Shown one piece after another: positions 1 through 8,449 of a stretch of DNA of 64,000 nucleotides. A program made the position numbers and the translations under genes. Source of the stretch: Streptomyces sp. NBC_00510 (GTDB taxonomy: Bacteria; Actinomycetota; Actinomycetes; Streptomycetales; Streptomycetaceae); contig CP107851.1 of the NCBI GenBank assembly GCA_036013505.1, positions 992,001 through 1,056,000 of the forward strand, read 5' to 3'. Within the stretch, counting starts at the first letter, position 1; every line of letters starts with the position of its first letter. The notes under the pieces are model-generated. The model was not told the origin of the DNA. It made no database searches and was given only the letters and a program-made list of their open reading frames with translations.

Positions 1-2016
1 GGATCCGCCGTCGTCACCGGCAAGCGCCCGGGCACCGCCAGGGTGGAGGCCTCCTCCGGTCACCGCGCCACGGGTTCGGCGGAGCTGACCGTGCTCGCCC
101 CCGCGGTGCGGATCGCGCCGGGCAGCAGCCTGGTGGCCCTCGACGGCCTGGACGACACCGCCCGGCTGACCGTCACCGGTTACGACGCGCTCGGCGACTC
201 CGCCCCGATCGACGCGTCCGACGTCAAGGTCACCGGCGGCGACGGGGTCGTCTCGGTGTCGCCCGCGGACGACGCGACCTTCACCGTGCGCGGCCTGGCT
301 GACGGCGCGTCCACCACCTTGCACCTGACGGTCGGGAAGCTGACCACCGACGTCGCCGTCACCGTGGGCCTGGCCGAGAAGTCGTTCGCGGACCTGTCGG
401 ACGCGGCCTCCTGGACCTCCGCGAACGACCGGGCGCCCGGCGGCTCCGTCACCCCGGCCGGGGGCCACGACGGCGCCCCCGGCCTGAAGCTGACGTACGA
501 CTTCACCCGGTCGACGGCCACCCGCGGCCAGTACGCCGTGCCGCCGCAGCAGATCCAGCTGCCCGGCCAGCCGCAGGCCGTCACCATGTGGATCAACGGC
601 GACGGCAACGGCGAGTGGCCACGCCTGCAGTACCGCACGGCCGCCGGTGTGACCGCCAACCTGGACGGCCCCACCATCACCTGGACCGGCTGGCGCAAGG
701 TCGAGTTCCCCGTGCCCGTGGGCACCCCCTACCCGCTGACGTTCCAGCGGGTCCGGCTGCTGGAGACCAGCGCCGCCCGCTCCTACACCGGCGAGGTCAC
801 CATCAGCGACCTGCGGGTCAAGGTCGCCCCCGACGTGGACCTGCCGGTGCGGCCGAAGGTCGAGGACCCGGTGGTCGTGACCAACGGCACCGTCGACGGC
901 CGTCCCCTGCGCGTGGCCGTCATGTCCGACGCCCAGTTCGTCGCCCGTGACCCCGGCAGCCCGCTGGTCGCCGCGGCCCGCCGGACCCTGGAGGAGATCG
1001 CCGCGGCCAAGCCCGATCTGCTGGTCGTCAACGGCGACCTCGTCGACGAGGGCTCCCCGGCCGACTTCGCGCTCGCCCGCACGCTGCTCGACGAGTTCGA
1101 AGCCCGCACCAAGGGCACCGTCCCGTGGCACTACGTGCCGGGCAACCACGAGGTGATGGGCCCCGGGAACACCTCCAACTTCACGGCGGCCTTCGGTGAC
1201 ACGACGTCGGTCTTCGACGTCGAGGGCACCCGCTTCATCACCCTGGACTCCTCCAGCGGCACCCTGCGCGGCGGCGGCTTCGCCCAGCTCCAGATGCTGC
1301 ACGACCAGCTCCGCGACGCGGCCGCCGACCGTTCCGTCAGCGGTGTCGTGGTGTTCGAGCACCACCCGACCGAGGACCCGCTGCCGGACAGGGCCAGCCA
1401 GCTCGGCGACCGCAAGGAGGCCGCCCTGGTCGAGCAGTGGCTCGCCGACTTCCGGGCCGAGGGCCACAAGTCCGCCGCGTTCGTCGCCGGCCACGTCGGC
1501 GCCTTCTCCGCGACGCGGATCGACGGCGTCCCGTACCTGGTGAACGGCAACTCCGGCAAGAATCCGGCGAGCACGCCCGACAACGGCGGCTTCACCGGCT
1601 GGACGATGCTGGGCATCGACCCGCGCCACGGCCGGGTCACCGACCCCTTCGACGTCCCCTCCGGTGACTCCGCGATCTGGCTGCGCGCCGAGGTGCACGC
1701 CCGCACCGACGCGGTGGACATGGTCGCCCCGGCCACGCTCACCGTCGGCGGCGTGGGCCACGCCTCGGCGACCGTCACCCAGGACGGCACCCGTACCGTC
1801 CCGGTGGCCTGGCCGGTCGGCGCCGCATGGTCCGGCAGCCGCGTCGACGTGGCGGGCGCCGACGGCGACGGGCACGGGCACCACGACGGGGCGCCCGTCA
1901 TCGCCTACGACCCGGCCACCTCGACGGTCAAGGGCCTGCGCACCGGCACCGCGGTGCTCCGCGTGACCGTCAACGGCGTGACGACCGAGCGGACGATCAC
2001 GGTACGCCGCGGCTGA
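1..2016 (+). CDS. Secreted metallophosphoesterase with Ig-like domains (5' truncated)
   Basis: The reading frame is open from the first base, so the N-terminus lies outside the window; 671 residues are visible. An Ig/Big-like segment comes first, then a beta-rich carbohydrate-binding-like stretch (about residues 125-275), then a calcineurin-like phosphoesterase domain. Its metal motifs are readable in order: MSDAQF, NGDLVDEG, PGNHE, EHHP and GHVG. The first motif has Gln where many relatives have His. A Big_2-like domain closes the protein. Such architectures are usually exported or wall-associated phosphodiesterases, sometimes fused to a phosphodiester glycosidase domain that could lie upstream. 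The substrate is unknown. A strong hairpin follows the stop. The family is well supported; export is inferred from the architecture only. Confidence 0.85.
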   Translation, partial: GSAVVTGKRPGTARVEASSGHRATGSAELTVLAPAVRIAPGSSLVALDGLDDTARLTVTGYDALGDSAPIDASDVKVTGGDGVVSVSPADDATFTVRGLADGASTTLHLTVGKLTTDVAVTVGLAEKSFADLSDAASWTSANDRAPGGSVTPAGGHDGAPGLKLTYDFTRSTATRGQYAVPPQQIQLPGQPQAVTMWINGDGNGEWPRLQYRTAAGVTANLDGPTITWTGWRKVEFPVPVGTPYPLTFQRVRLLETSAARSYTGEVTISDLRVKVAPDVDLPVRPKVEDPVVVTNGTVDGRPLRVAVMSDAQFVARDPGSPLVAAARRTLEEIAAAKPDLLVVNGDLVDEGSPADFALARTLLDEFEARTKGTVPWHYVPGNHEVMGPGNTSNFTAAFGDTTSVFDVEGTRFITLDSSSGTLRGGGFAQLQMLHDQLRDAAADRSVSGVVVFEHHPTEDPLPDRASQLGDRKEAALVEQWLADFRAEGHKSAAFVAGHVGAFSATRIDGVPYLVNGNSGKNPASTPDNGGFTGWTMLGIDPRHGRVTDPFDVPSGDSAIWLRAEVHARTDAVDMVAPATLTVGGVGHASATVTQDGTRTVPVAWPVGAAWSGSRVDVAGADGDGHGHHDGAPVIAYDPATSTVKGLRTGTAVLRVTVNGVTTERTITVRRG

Positions 2017-2028
2017 GCGCCGGCACCC

Positions 2029-2076
2029 GGCCCTTCCGGGCGCGCCCCTTATCAGGGAGCGCCGCCCGGAAGGGCC
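2029..2076 (+). terminator. Hairpin terminator after the metallophosphoesterase
   Basis: A perfect 14-bp inverted repeat (2029-2042 and 2063-2076) encloses a 20-nt loop that holds a smaller nested stem. It starts 12 nt after the stop codon. There is no U-tract, as is usual for high-GC actinobacterial terminators. Confidence 0.7.
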
Positions 2077-2185
2077 CTGCCGTGTCCGGCGGCGGTACCG
2101 GCTGAGCCGATCGGCGGAGCTGTCGCGCGGACGGGCCTGCCGCCGGGACGGGACGGGCAGGCATGGAGCCGGAGGTGCGTGGTCC

Positions 2186-4486
2186 ATGCCCAGCGGTGAC
2201 GTGCTGCTCCTCGTCGACGAGGACGGCCGGGTGGTCGAGTGGGGACGTCCGGCCGAGGAGCTGTTCGGGTGCGCCGCCGAGGAGGCCGTCGGCCGGTCCC
2301 TGGGCGCGCTCCTGCGCGGGATCGCCGCGGACGCCGGACGTCCGCGCGCCGGGTTCCCCGGCGGCGTCGCGGTACGGGTCGAGCCGGTGCTGCGCGGCAC
2401 CTCGGTGCTGTGGCGGGTGCGCGCGGCGGTGGACGCGGCCCTGTCGGAGCAGGACGTGGCGATCCTGAAGGCCGTCTTCACCGACTCCCCCATGGAACTG
2501 CTCGTCCTCGACCGGCAGTTGCGCGTGATCCGCATGAGCGCCGGCGTCACCGCGGCGGGTGGCGCGCGGGCGGGGAGCCCGCTGGGCCGGCACTTCACCG
2601 AGGTGTACGACCTCGCCGGTCCCGAGGCGGAGGCCGGCGTGGCGCGGCAGGTCCTGGAGAGCGGGGAACCGGTCCTGAACCGGCTCGTCCACGGCCCCGG
2701 GTCGCCGGACCGGCGCGGGTACCGCATCCGCTCCGTCTGCTACTTCCGCCTGGAGGACTCCCGGGGCGACACGCTCGGGCTGGTGGCGTCCGCGGTCGAC
2801 GTCACCGACCGGGAGAAGGCGCGGGGCCGCCTGGACCTCCTGGAACAGGTCCGCGCACGGGTGGGGCACGTGCCCAACGTGGGGCTCGTCTCCCGGGAAC
2901 TTGTGGACGCGGTCGTGCCCGCCTTCGCCGACACGGCCGTCGTCGAGATGGTCGACGAGGTCGTCCGCGGGGAGGAACCGCCGAAGGTGCCGGTGCACCA
3001 GGACGTTCCCCTGCGGCGGGCCGCGTTCCGGGGCCGTCTGTCGGCGTACCCGGTCGGCGAGGTGCGTCCCCTGCCGCCCGGGACGCCGTTCACGGACGTC
3101 CTGTCCGACGCCAGGGCGCGCCTGGTGCCGATCGACGAGCACGCCGCGTGGCTGGCCACCGACCCGACGCGGACGGACGCCATCCTGGGAGCCGGTGCGC
3201 ACTCCCTGATCGTGGCCCCGCTGACGCTGCGCGGCCAGGCCCTGGGCGTGGTCAGCTTCTACCGCGAACAGGACCGGGAGCCCTTCGACGAGGACGACCT
3301 GGCGGTGGCCTCCGCCGTGTGCGCGCACGCCGCCCTCTGCATCGAGAACGCCCGGCAGTACATGCGCGAGTGGATCATCGCCTCGACCCTCCAGCGCCGG
3401 TTGCTCCCCGGGCAGCCCGCCGGACGGCCCACCGTGGAGGTCTCCCGGCTGCACCAGCCCGGTGTGGAGGGCGGCGGCGCGTGGTCCGACGCGATCCCGT
3501 TGCCCGGCGCGCGGACCGCGCTGGTCGTCGGGGACGTGGCAGGGCGGGGGATCGTCGCGGCCATCACGATGGGGCTGGTCCGGACGGCCCTCCACACCCT
3601 CGCGGCCCTGGACCTGCCCCCGGACGAGCTGCTGGCCCGGCTGAGCGAGACCGCCGCCCGTCTCGCCGCCGCGTCCGCCGCGCTGCCGCAACTGGACTTC
3701 GAACCGATCGACATCGGCTGCGCCATCGCCGTGTGCGACCCGGTGGAACTCACCTGCACCGTCGCCCGGGCAGGCCTGCCGGAGCCGGTCGTCGTCCTCC
3801 CGGACGGCACCTCGGCCACCCTGGCCGTCCCCGCGGGTCCCCTGCTCAGCGGCCAGGACAACGCCCCCTTCCCCGCGACCACCGTCGGCCTCCCGGCGGG
3901 GAGCACCCTGGCCATGGCGACGACCTCGTTCGCGGAGCGGGTCCTGGCGCCGTCCGCGCCGCTGCGGCCGCTGCTGGACGGCGCGGGCGCCCGGCCCCTG
4001 ACGGAGGTGCGCGACGCCATCGGGTCCGCGTTCACCGGCACGGACGCGGGCGAAGAATCGGTGCTGCTGCTCGCCCGTACGCGGGCGCTGCCCGCGGACC
4101 GGGTGCTGACCTGCGCGCTGCCGCCCGGCGCCGAGGCCGCCCCGATCGCCCGCGCGGCGGCCCGGCGGCAGCTGGCGGCCTGGGGCGTGGCGGAGGAGAC
4201 GGCGTTCACCACCGAGCTCATCGTCAGCGAGTTCGTCGGCAACGCGGTGCGTTACGGCACTCCGCCCCTGCGACTGCGCCTGGTCCTCGAGCAGATGCTG
4301 ACCTGCGAGGTCAGCGACACCGGCCCCGGCGCCCCGCACGTGAAGCACGCGCGCACCGTCGACGAGAACGGCCGGGGGCTGTTCATCATCGCGGGCCTCG
4401 CCGACCAGTGGGGCGTCCGCTACCGGGCCCAGGGCAAGACGGTGTGGGCCCAGCAGCCGATCGGGACGCCCACAAGCGGCCGCTGA
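2186..4486 (+). CDS. PAS/GAF regulator with degenerate SpoIIE-like phosphatase and HATPase domain
   Basis: The protein has 766 residues. The order is a short PAS-like start (DEDGRVVEWG, GCAAEEAVGRSLG), a second PAS (about 95-210), a GAF domain (about 215-390), a SpoIIE/PP2C-type domain (about 400-620) and a C-terminal anti-sigma-factor-type HATPase (SEFVGNAVRYG, GRGLFIIAGLAD). The ATG at 2186 follows a GGAGG about 10 nt upstream. The phosphatase domain keeps GDVAGRG. The usual YTDG aspartate motif reads MATTSF, and the late DDAALL-type acid reads EESVLL, so two metal-binding acids appear lost. It is therefore probably a sensor/scaffold or kinase-like anti-sigma regulator rather than an active phosphatase. 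The intact paralogue at 44304-46847 shows what is missing. Confidence 0.85.
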   Translation: MPSGDVLLLVDEDGRVVEWGRPAEELFGCAAEEAVGRSLGALLRGIAADAGRPRAGFPGGVAVRVEPVLRGTSVLWRVRAAVDAALSEQDVAILKAVFTDSPMELLVLDRQLRVIRMSAGVTAAGGARAGSPLGRHFTEVYDLAGPEAEAGVARQVLESGEPVLNRLVHGPGSPDRRGYRIRSVCYFRLEDSRGDTLGLVASAVDVTDREKARGRLDLLEQVRARVGHVPNVGLVSRELVDAVVPAFADTAVVEMVDEVVRGEEPPKVPVHQDVPLRRAAFRGRLSAYPVGEVRPLPPGTPFTDVLSDARARLVPIDEHAAWLATDPTRTDAILGAGAHSLIVAPLTLRGQALGVVSFYREQDREPFDEDDLAVASAVCAHAALCIENARQYMREWIIASTLQRRLLPGQPAGRPTVEVSRLHQPGVEGGGAWSDAIPLPGARTALVVGDVAGRGIVAAITMGLVRTALHTLAALDLPPDELLARLSETAARLAAASAALPQLDFEPIDIGCAIAVCDPVELTCTVARAGLPEPVVVLPDGTSATLAVPAGPLLSGQDNAPFPATTVGLPAGSTLAMATTSFAERVLAPSAPLRPLLDGAGARPLTEVRDAIGSAFTGTDAGEESVLLLARTRALPADRVLTCALPPGAEAAPIARAAARRQLAAWGVAEETAFTTELIVSEFVGNAVRYGTPPLRLRLVLEQMLTCEVSDTGPGAPHVKHARTVDENGRGLFIIAGLADQWGVRYRAQGKTVWAQQPIGTPTSGR

Positions 4487-4506
4487 GTCCGGCGGGCCCC
4501 CCGTCA

Positions 4507-4653
4507 CCCCTGCCCGGGCCGAGGCTCGTGGTGGTCGAGGGCGGTACCCACATGGACTTCTACGACGTGCCGAGGTACGTCGACCGCGCGGTCGCCGAGG
4601 CCGTTCCCTTCTTCCGGGAGCACCTGTCCGGCCCCGGCACGGCCCGGTACTGA
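4507..4653 (+). pseudogene. Alpha/beta hydrolase C-terminal remnant
   Basis: Directly after the preceding stop, one frame encodes about 45 residues that look like the end of an alpha/beta hydrolase. They include LVVVEGGTHMDFYD (the catalytic-His region) followed by VPFFREHL, ending at a TGA. No start, nucleophile elbow or upstream hydrolase sequence exists, because the same DNA upstream is the coding end of the PAS/GAF gene. This is most simply a deletion relic of a former downstream gene. It is recognised by motif only. Confidence 0.55.
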
Positions 4654-4810
4654 GGCCCCTCCGGCGGGCGGCGGGCTATTCCCTGGATGGGGGGAGGACT
4701 TTGTCCCCTTTTCACCGGGCTCCCGCCGTGTCACCGTGAAGTCTTGTCGCCCACCGGCGACGCGACGCATGCCGATGAACCTCAGCAGCCGAAGAGCAGG
4801 GAAACCCGCC

Positions 4811-5116
4811 ATGTCCAGCACCGGAGACCGTCACGGGACGCCCGCCGACGTCCGCGGGGACGGCGGCTGCGCGGGTCAGGACCGGTGGTTCGTGGGCTTC
4901 CGCTTCCGTACGCCCCGGGGCTCCGTCGGCCGGCAGTTCTTCGTCGTCGGCGAGGCGGACGACGCCGAGGACGCGGTGGCGATCGCGCTGGCGCGGGCCT
5001 CGCTCCCCCGCTCCCGCGCCGCGCGTGAGGACGACGCGGAGATCGACGGTGTCGAGGTGCGCCGCCTGCGGTGGGATCCGCTGGGGTGGGTGTACCTCAG
5101 CAACCCCTGCGCCTGA
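4811..5116 (+). CDS. Small hypothetical protein
   Basis: 101 residues, not recognised. The ATG at 4811 is preferred over an in-frame ATG at 4736 because the conserved-looking body begins after it and a GCAGGGA sequence lies upstream. The middle carries WFVGFRFRTPRGSVGRQFFVVGEADDAEDAV, an alternating hydrophobic pattern followed by an acidic helix, suggesting a small alpha/beta fold. It has no signal peptide and no membrane segment. It is probably cytoplasmic and stands alone, ending in its own terminator convergent with wrbA. Confidence 0.6.
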   Translation: MSSTGDRHGTPADVRGDGGCAGQDRWFVGFRFRTPRGSVGRQFFVVGEADDAEDAVAIALARASLPRSRAAREDDAEIDGVEVRRLRWDPLGWVYLSNPCA

Positions 5117-5134
5117 CGCGGTACGGGTACGGGT

Positions 5135-5172
5135 CGGCGGCGCCTCCGGCACGACAGGAGGAGGCGCCGCCG
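5135..5172 (+). terminator. Terminator of the small hypothetical gene
   Basis: A 13-bp perfect stem (5135-5147 with 5160-5172) with a 12-nt loop lies 18 nt after the stop at 5116. Confidence 0.65.
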
Positions 5173-5180
5173 AGTGGATG

Positions 5181-5222
5181 GACGGCGCACCCGTGAACGT
5201 CCGTCTCAGCGGGTGCGCCGTC
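5181..5222 (-). terminator. Terminator of wrbA
   Basis: A 13-bp perfect stem (5181-5193 with 5210-5222) lies just beyond the wrbA stop on the minus strand. With the neighbouring hairpin it forms a back-to-back terminator pair between convergent genes. Confidence 0.65.
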
Positions 5223-5231
5223 GGCTCGGGG

Positions 5232-5843
5232 TCAGCCCGCGAGGCCGCGGTTCAGCGCGGCGGTGAGCTTGATGACGCGCTCGGTCTGGATGCGGGCCGC
5301 GGTGCGGGTGGTGTCGTTGACGGGGTTGTTGCCCTGGGCGTCCACGTGGGAGGTGCCGTAGGGGTTGCCGTCGACGAACTTGGCGGGGTCGGTGTAACCG
5401 GGGGTCACGACGATGCCGCCGAAGTGGTGGATGGAGTTGTAGAGGGCGAGGAGGGTCGACTCCTGGCCGCCGTGGGAGGTGGCGGTGGAGACGAAGCCGC
5501 TGTAGACCTTGTCGGCCAGCTTGCCCTGCGCCCACAGGCCACCGAGGGTGTCGATGAACTGCTTGAGCTGCGAGGACATGTTGCCGAAGCGGGTGGGGGT
5601 GCCGAAGATCACGGCGTCGGCCCACTCGACGTCGGCGGGGGTGGCCACGGGGACGTCGGCGGTGGCGGCGTGGTTGGCGGCCCAGGCGGGGTTGGAGTCG
5701 ATCGCCGCCTGCGGGGCGAGCTCCGCGGCCTTGAGCAGGCGGACCTCGGCGCCGGCCTTCTCCGCGGTCTCGGCCATCTCCTTCGCGATCTCGGTGATGG
5801 TGCCGGTGGAGGAGTAGTAGACGATCGCGAGCTTGATCGACAA
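5232..5843 (-). CDS. wrbA: NAD(P)H:quinone oxidoreductase, WrbA type (flavodoxin fold)
   Basis: 203 residues, the usual WrbA length. The FMN phosphate loop YYSSTGT is at residues 9-15. The segments FGTPTRFGNMSSQLKQF and GGQESTLLALY match the other flavin-contact loops of the family. WrbA proteins perform two-electron reduction of quinones with NAD(P)H, limiting semiquinone-derived oxidative stress; they are soluble tetramers. The start is TTG at 5843, with an AAAGGA ribosome site about 6 nt upstream; no better ATG precedes the strongly conserved first strand. A LysR gene lies upstream on the same strand, but AT-rich promoter-like sequence separates them, so co-transcription is uncertain. Confidence 0.92.
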   Translation of the reverse strand: MSIKLAIVYYSSTGTITEIAKEMAETAEKAGAEVRLLKAAELAPQAAIDSNPAWAANHAATADVPVATPADVEWADAVIFGTPTRFGNMSSQLKQFIDTLGGLWAQGKLADKVYSGFVSTATSHGGQESTLLALYNSIHHFGGIVVTPGYTDPAKFVDGNPYGTSHVDAQGNNPVNDTTRTAARIQTERVIKLTAALNRGLAG

Positions 5844-5941
5844 GGTGGTTCCTTTCAGGGAGGACCTTCCCCGCGATTCGGGGTTGCGCGGTCCAGGGAC
5901 ACCGCGGCCCGTGGGGGCGGGCCGCGCTTCACTGGTTGAAG

Positions 5942-5970
5942 AATAAACAACATTGGGGCACCCCTGTCCA
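5942..5970 (-). promoter_or_regulatory. Candidate wrbA promoter
   Basis: On the minus strand TGGACA (5970-5965) and TTTATT (5947-5942) are 17 bp apart. They lie in an unusually AT-rich patch about 100 nt upstream of the wrbA start. An 8-bp GC hairpin (5904-5925) lies in the presumed leader and could also terminate the LysR transcript. Confidence 0.35.
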
Positions 5971-5991
5971 CCGGACCCCGTGCGACGAATG

Positions 5992-6810
5992 TCACGCCGG
6001 CCGGTCCCCCGCCCCGCGGCCGCCCGCCATGGTCCGCGCGGTACGGGCGAAGGCGGCGACCTCCGGGCGCCCGGCCTGCCGGGGCCAGGCCAGCGCCAGC
6101 GTCGTCGCGGGCAGGTCCGCCACCGCGACCGCGACCACGTCCCGGGTCAGCCGGTCCGCGGCGGCCGAGCCGACGACGGTGACCAGCCGGCCGAGCGCCA
6201 CCCGGTCGACGATCTCGTCGAGACCCACCGGCGGGCACTCCTCCCGGAAGGCAGGATCCTCGCGCAGCTCGGCGGTGGTCACCTCACGGCGGGCGGCGAG
6301 CCGGTGCCCGCGCGGCAGCAGCGCGACGGGCAGTTCCTCCGCCACGTCGGCCGTCCCGAGGCCGGTCAGGTCGTCGCTGCCGACGCACAGCAGCGCCACG
6401 TCGGCCGTGCCGTCGCGCAGGGCGCCGACCCGGTCGTAGGTGAAGACGAGCTCCGGGGCGACGCCCTCGTACGACCTGACCAGCTCCACCAGCAGGCCCG
6501 AACCCGTACCGGGCCGTACCGCCAGGGTGAGCCGGGCCGGTGCGGCCGCCCGCCGGGCCCGGTCCACGGCCCCGTCCAGCTCGCGCAGCAGCCGCCGGCA
6601 CTCGTCCAGGAAGACCTCCCCCGCGGGGGTGAGTGCGACGCGGCGGCTGGTCCGCTCCAGCAGCCGGACCCCCATGCGGCGCTCCAGGCGTGCGATCGCC
6701 CGCGACAGCGGAGGCTGCGCGATGCCCAGACGCTCCGCCGCGCGGCTGAAGTGCAGCTCCTCGGCCACGGCCACGAAGTACTCCAGCTCACGCGTCTCCA
6801 AGCGATCCAT
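5992..6810 (-). CDS. LysR-family transcriptional regulator
   Basis: 272 residues. The N-terminal winged helix-turn-helix is typical (LEYFVAVAEELHFSRAAERLGIAQPPLSRAI), and the rest is a periplasmic-binding-like effector domain. The ATG at 6810 is chosen because CTGGAGGT lies immediately upstream and the LysR start motif follows. An upstream in-frame extension lacks family sequence. It is divergent from the NTF2-like/oxidoreductase pair at 6954-8386, the classical LysR arrangement, so that pair is the likely target. The effector is unknown. Confidence 0.92.
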   Translation of the reverse strand: MDRLETRELEYFVAVAEELHFSRAAERLGIAQPPLSRAIARLERRMGVRLLERTSRRVALTPAGEVFLDECRRLLRELDGAVDRARRAAAPARLTLAVRPGTGSGLLVELVRSYEGVAPELVFTYDRVGALRDGTADVALLCVGSDDLTGLGTADVAEELPVALLPRGHRLAARREVTTAELREDPAFREECPPVGLDEIVDRVALGRLVTVVGSAAADRLTRDVVAVAVADLPATTLALAWPRQAGRPEVAAFARTARTMAGGRGAGDRPA

Positions 6811-6953
6811 ACCTCCAGAGTATCGCCGCATGTCAGAAGCGTCATGGCTCCCCCGCGCGGCCCCTGGTCCACTGGGACGGAACGCACGCCGGACGGCTCG
6901 GGGGGCCGCTCCGGTGCACGAGTCGCAGGAAGAGAGAAAGGGAGCCATCGCAC

Positions 6954-7463
6954 ATGAGCAGCGAGGAGCGCGCGGAGCGCGATGTCCGGGAGGTCCGGGA
7001 GGTCCTGGCCCGCTACGTCCGCGCGACGGACCGACGGGACGGCAAGGGCCAAGGAGCCCTGTTCACCGATGACGCCGTCGTGCAGATCTACGCCAGGACC
7101 GGTACCGCCGGCCACGAACCCGTCGGCGAGCCCCTCATCGGCGGGGCGGCCGTGGCGTACGCGGTCGAGCACTACATGGCCCCGCACCCCGAGGGCGGTG
7201 CCGGCCACCACATGACGGCCGACCACCTCGTCGAGGTCGACGGCGACCGCGCCCACATGAACGCCCAGTTCGTCGTCTTCCGGACGCGCGCCGCCGCGCG
7301 ACCCGCCGGCGGGTGGCCCGCGGGCGCCCTCGGGCCCCAGGGCACGGTGGAGCCGGTCGAGTCCGGCTACTACGACACCGACCTGCGCCGGGTGGACGGC
7401 GTGTGGAAGATCGTCCACCACCGCGTCCTGATGGACATGCCGATCGCCCTCCCGGGGGCGTGA
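6954..7463 (+). CDS. SnoaL/NTF2-like protein
   Basis: 169 residues. The pattern is that of an NTF2-like cone fold: an N-terminal helix (VREVLARYVRATDRRDGKGQ), then GALFTDDAVVQIYA, an AEHYMAPHP-like segment and HHMTADHLVEVDGDRAHM, ending in VDGVWKIVHHRVLMD. Relatives include polyketide cyclases and small-molecule isomerases, but many are only annotated as NTF2-like, so the reaction is unassigned. AAGGGAG lies about 9 nt before the ATG. Its TGA overlaps the ATG of the next gene by one base (TGATG), indicating translational coupling to the oxidoreductase. Confidence 0.82.
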   Translation: MSSEERAERDVREVREVLARYVRATDRRDGKGQGALFTDDAVVQIYARTGTAGHEPVGEPLIGGAAVAYAVEHYMAPHPEGGAGHHMTADHLVEVDGDRAHMNAQFVVFRTRAAARPAGGWPAGALGPQGTVEPVESGYYDTDLRRVDGVWKIVHHRVLMDMPIALPGA

Positions 7464-8386
7464 TGCGGGCCATGGTCTACCGCCGCTACGGCGGCCCCGA
7501 GGTGCTGGAGCCCGCCGAACTCCCCACGCCCAGGACCCATGTCGACTCGGTGCTGGTCCGGGTGCGCGCGGCGGCGCTCAACCCCGCCGACCTGGCACTC
7601 CAGGCGGGAGCGCTCGACTCCGCCGTCGACACGTACTTCCCCGTCGTCCCGGGCTGGGACATCGCGGGCGTGGTGGAGCACGCCGGGCCCGCCGCCCCGG
7701 AGTTCGCCCCGGGCGACGAGGTCATCGGGTACATCCGCGGCGACGTGCAGCGCGCGCACGGCGGACTGGCCGAACTGGTCGCCGCCGACGTGCGCACCCT
7801 GGTGCACAAGCCCGCCGGGATGGGCTTCGCCGAGGCCGCCGGACTGCCCCTGGCGGGGCTGACCGCCCATCAGGCGGTGGTGCGCGCGCTGGACGTCCGG
7901 CCGCGCGAGACCCTGCTCGTGCACGGCGCGGGCGGCGGCGTCGGCTCCCTCGCCGTCCAGATCGCGCTGGCCCGCGGCGCCCGGGTCATCGGCACCGCCT
8001 CCCCCGCCGACCAGGACCACCTGCGCTCGCTCGGCGCGGAACCCGTCGCCTACGGACGGGGGGCCGCCGCGCGGGTACGCGAACTGGTACCGCGCGGAGC
8101 CGACGCGGTGCTCGACACCGCCGGTGGCGGGACCCTCGCCGCGACGGCGGACGCCGCCCGCACGGGCGCCCGGGTGGCCTCCGTCGCGGAGACCGGGATG
8201 CCGGGGGTCGTACCGGTCTTCTGCCGCCTCGACCGGGCGGACCTCGCCGCGCTGGTGGTACTCGCCGAGGCCGGGAGGCTGTCCGTGCGGGTCGCCGCCA
8301 CCTACCCGCTGGAACGCGCGGCCGACGCCCAGCGCCTGCTGGCCGCGGGCGGCTCCCGGGGCAAGGTGGTCGTCGACGTCACCTGA
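7463..8386 (+). CDS. Zinc-independent quinone oxidoreductase (MDR superfamily)
   Basis: 307 residues. A GroES-like N-terminal domain (VRVRAAALNPADLALQAG, PGWDIAGVVEHAG, GDEVIGYI) is followed by a Rossmann domain with the NADPH motif LVHGAGGGVGSLAVQIA. Zinc-ligand cysteines of alcohol dehydrogenases are absent, so this is the quinone oxidoreductase/enoyl reductase branch. It is probably a soluble NADPH-dependent reductase of quinones or enones. The ATG shares its first base with the stop of the NTF2-like gene; a two-gene operon under the divergent LysR protein is likely. Confidence 0.9.
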   Translation: MRAMVYRRYGGPEVLEPAELPTPRTHVDSVLVRVRAAALNPADLALQAGALDSAVDTYFPVVPGWDIAGVVEHAGPAAPEFAPGDEVIGYIRGDVQRAHGGLAELVAADVRTLVHKPAGMGFAEAAGLPLAGLTAHQAVVRALDVRPRETLLVHGAGGGVGSLAVQIALARGARVIGTASPADQDHLRSLGAEPVAYGRGAAARVRELVPRGADAVLDTAGGGTLAATADAARTGARVASVAETGMPGVVPVFCRLDRADLAALVVLAEAGRLSVRVAATYPLERAADAQRLLAAGGSRGKVVVDVT

Positions 8387-8449
8387 CCCACGGCTTTGAA
8401 GTTGCCGCCCGTTCTTGGTTCGATCTCGTCGGCGACGTGGACGGCAGGA

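Noticed and set aside
1997..4507. Long minus-strand frame opposite the PAS/GAF gene
   Set aside because: Low-complexity Arg/Gly/Pro/Gln composition and no motifs; the plus strand encodes recognisable PAS, GAF and HATPase domains.
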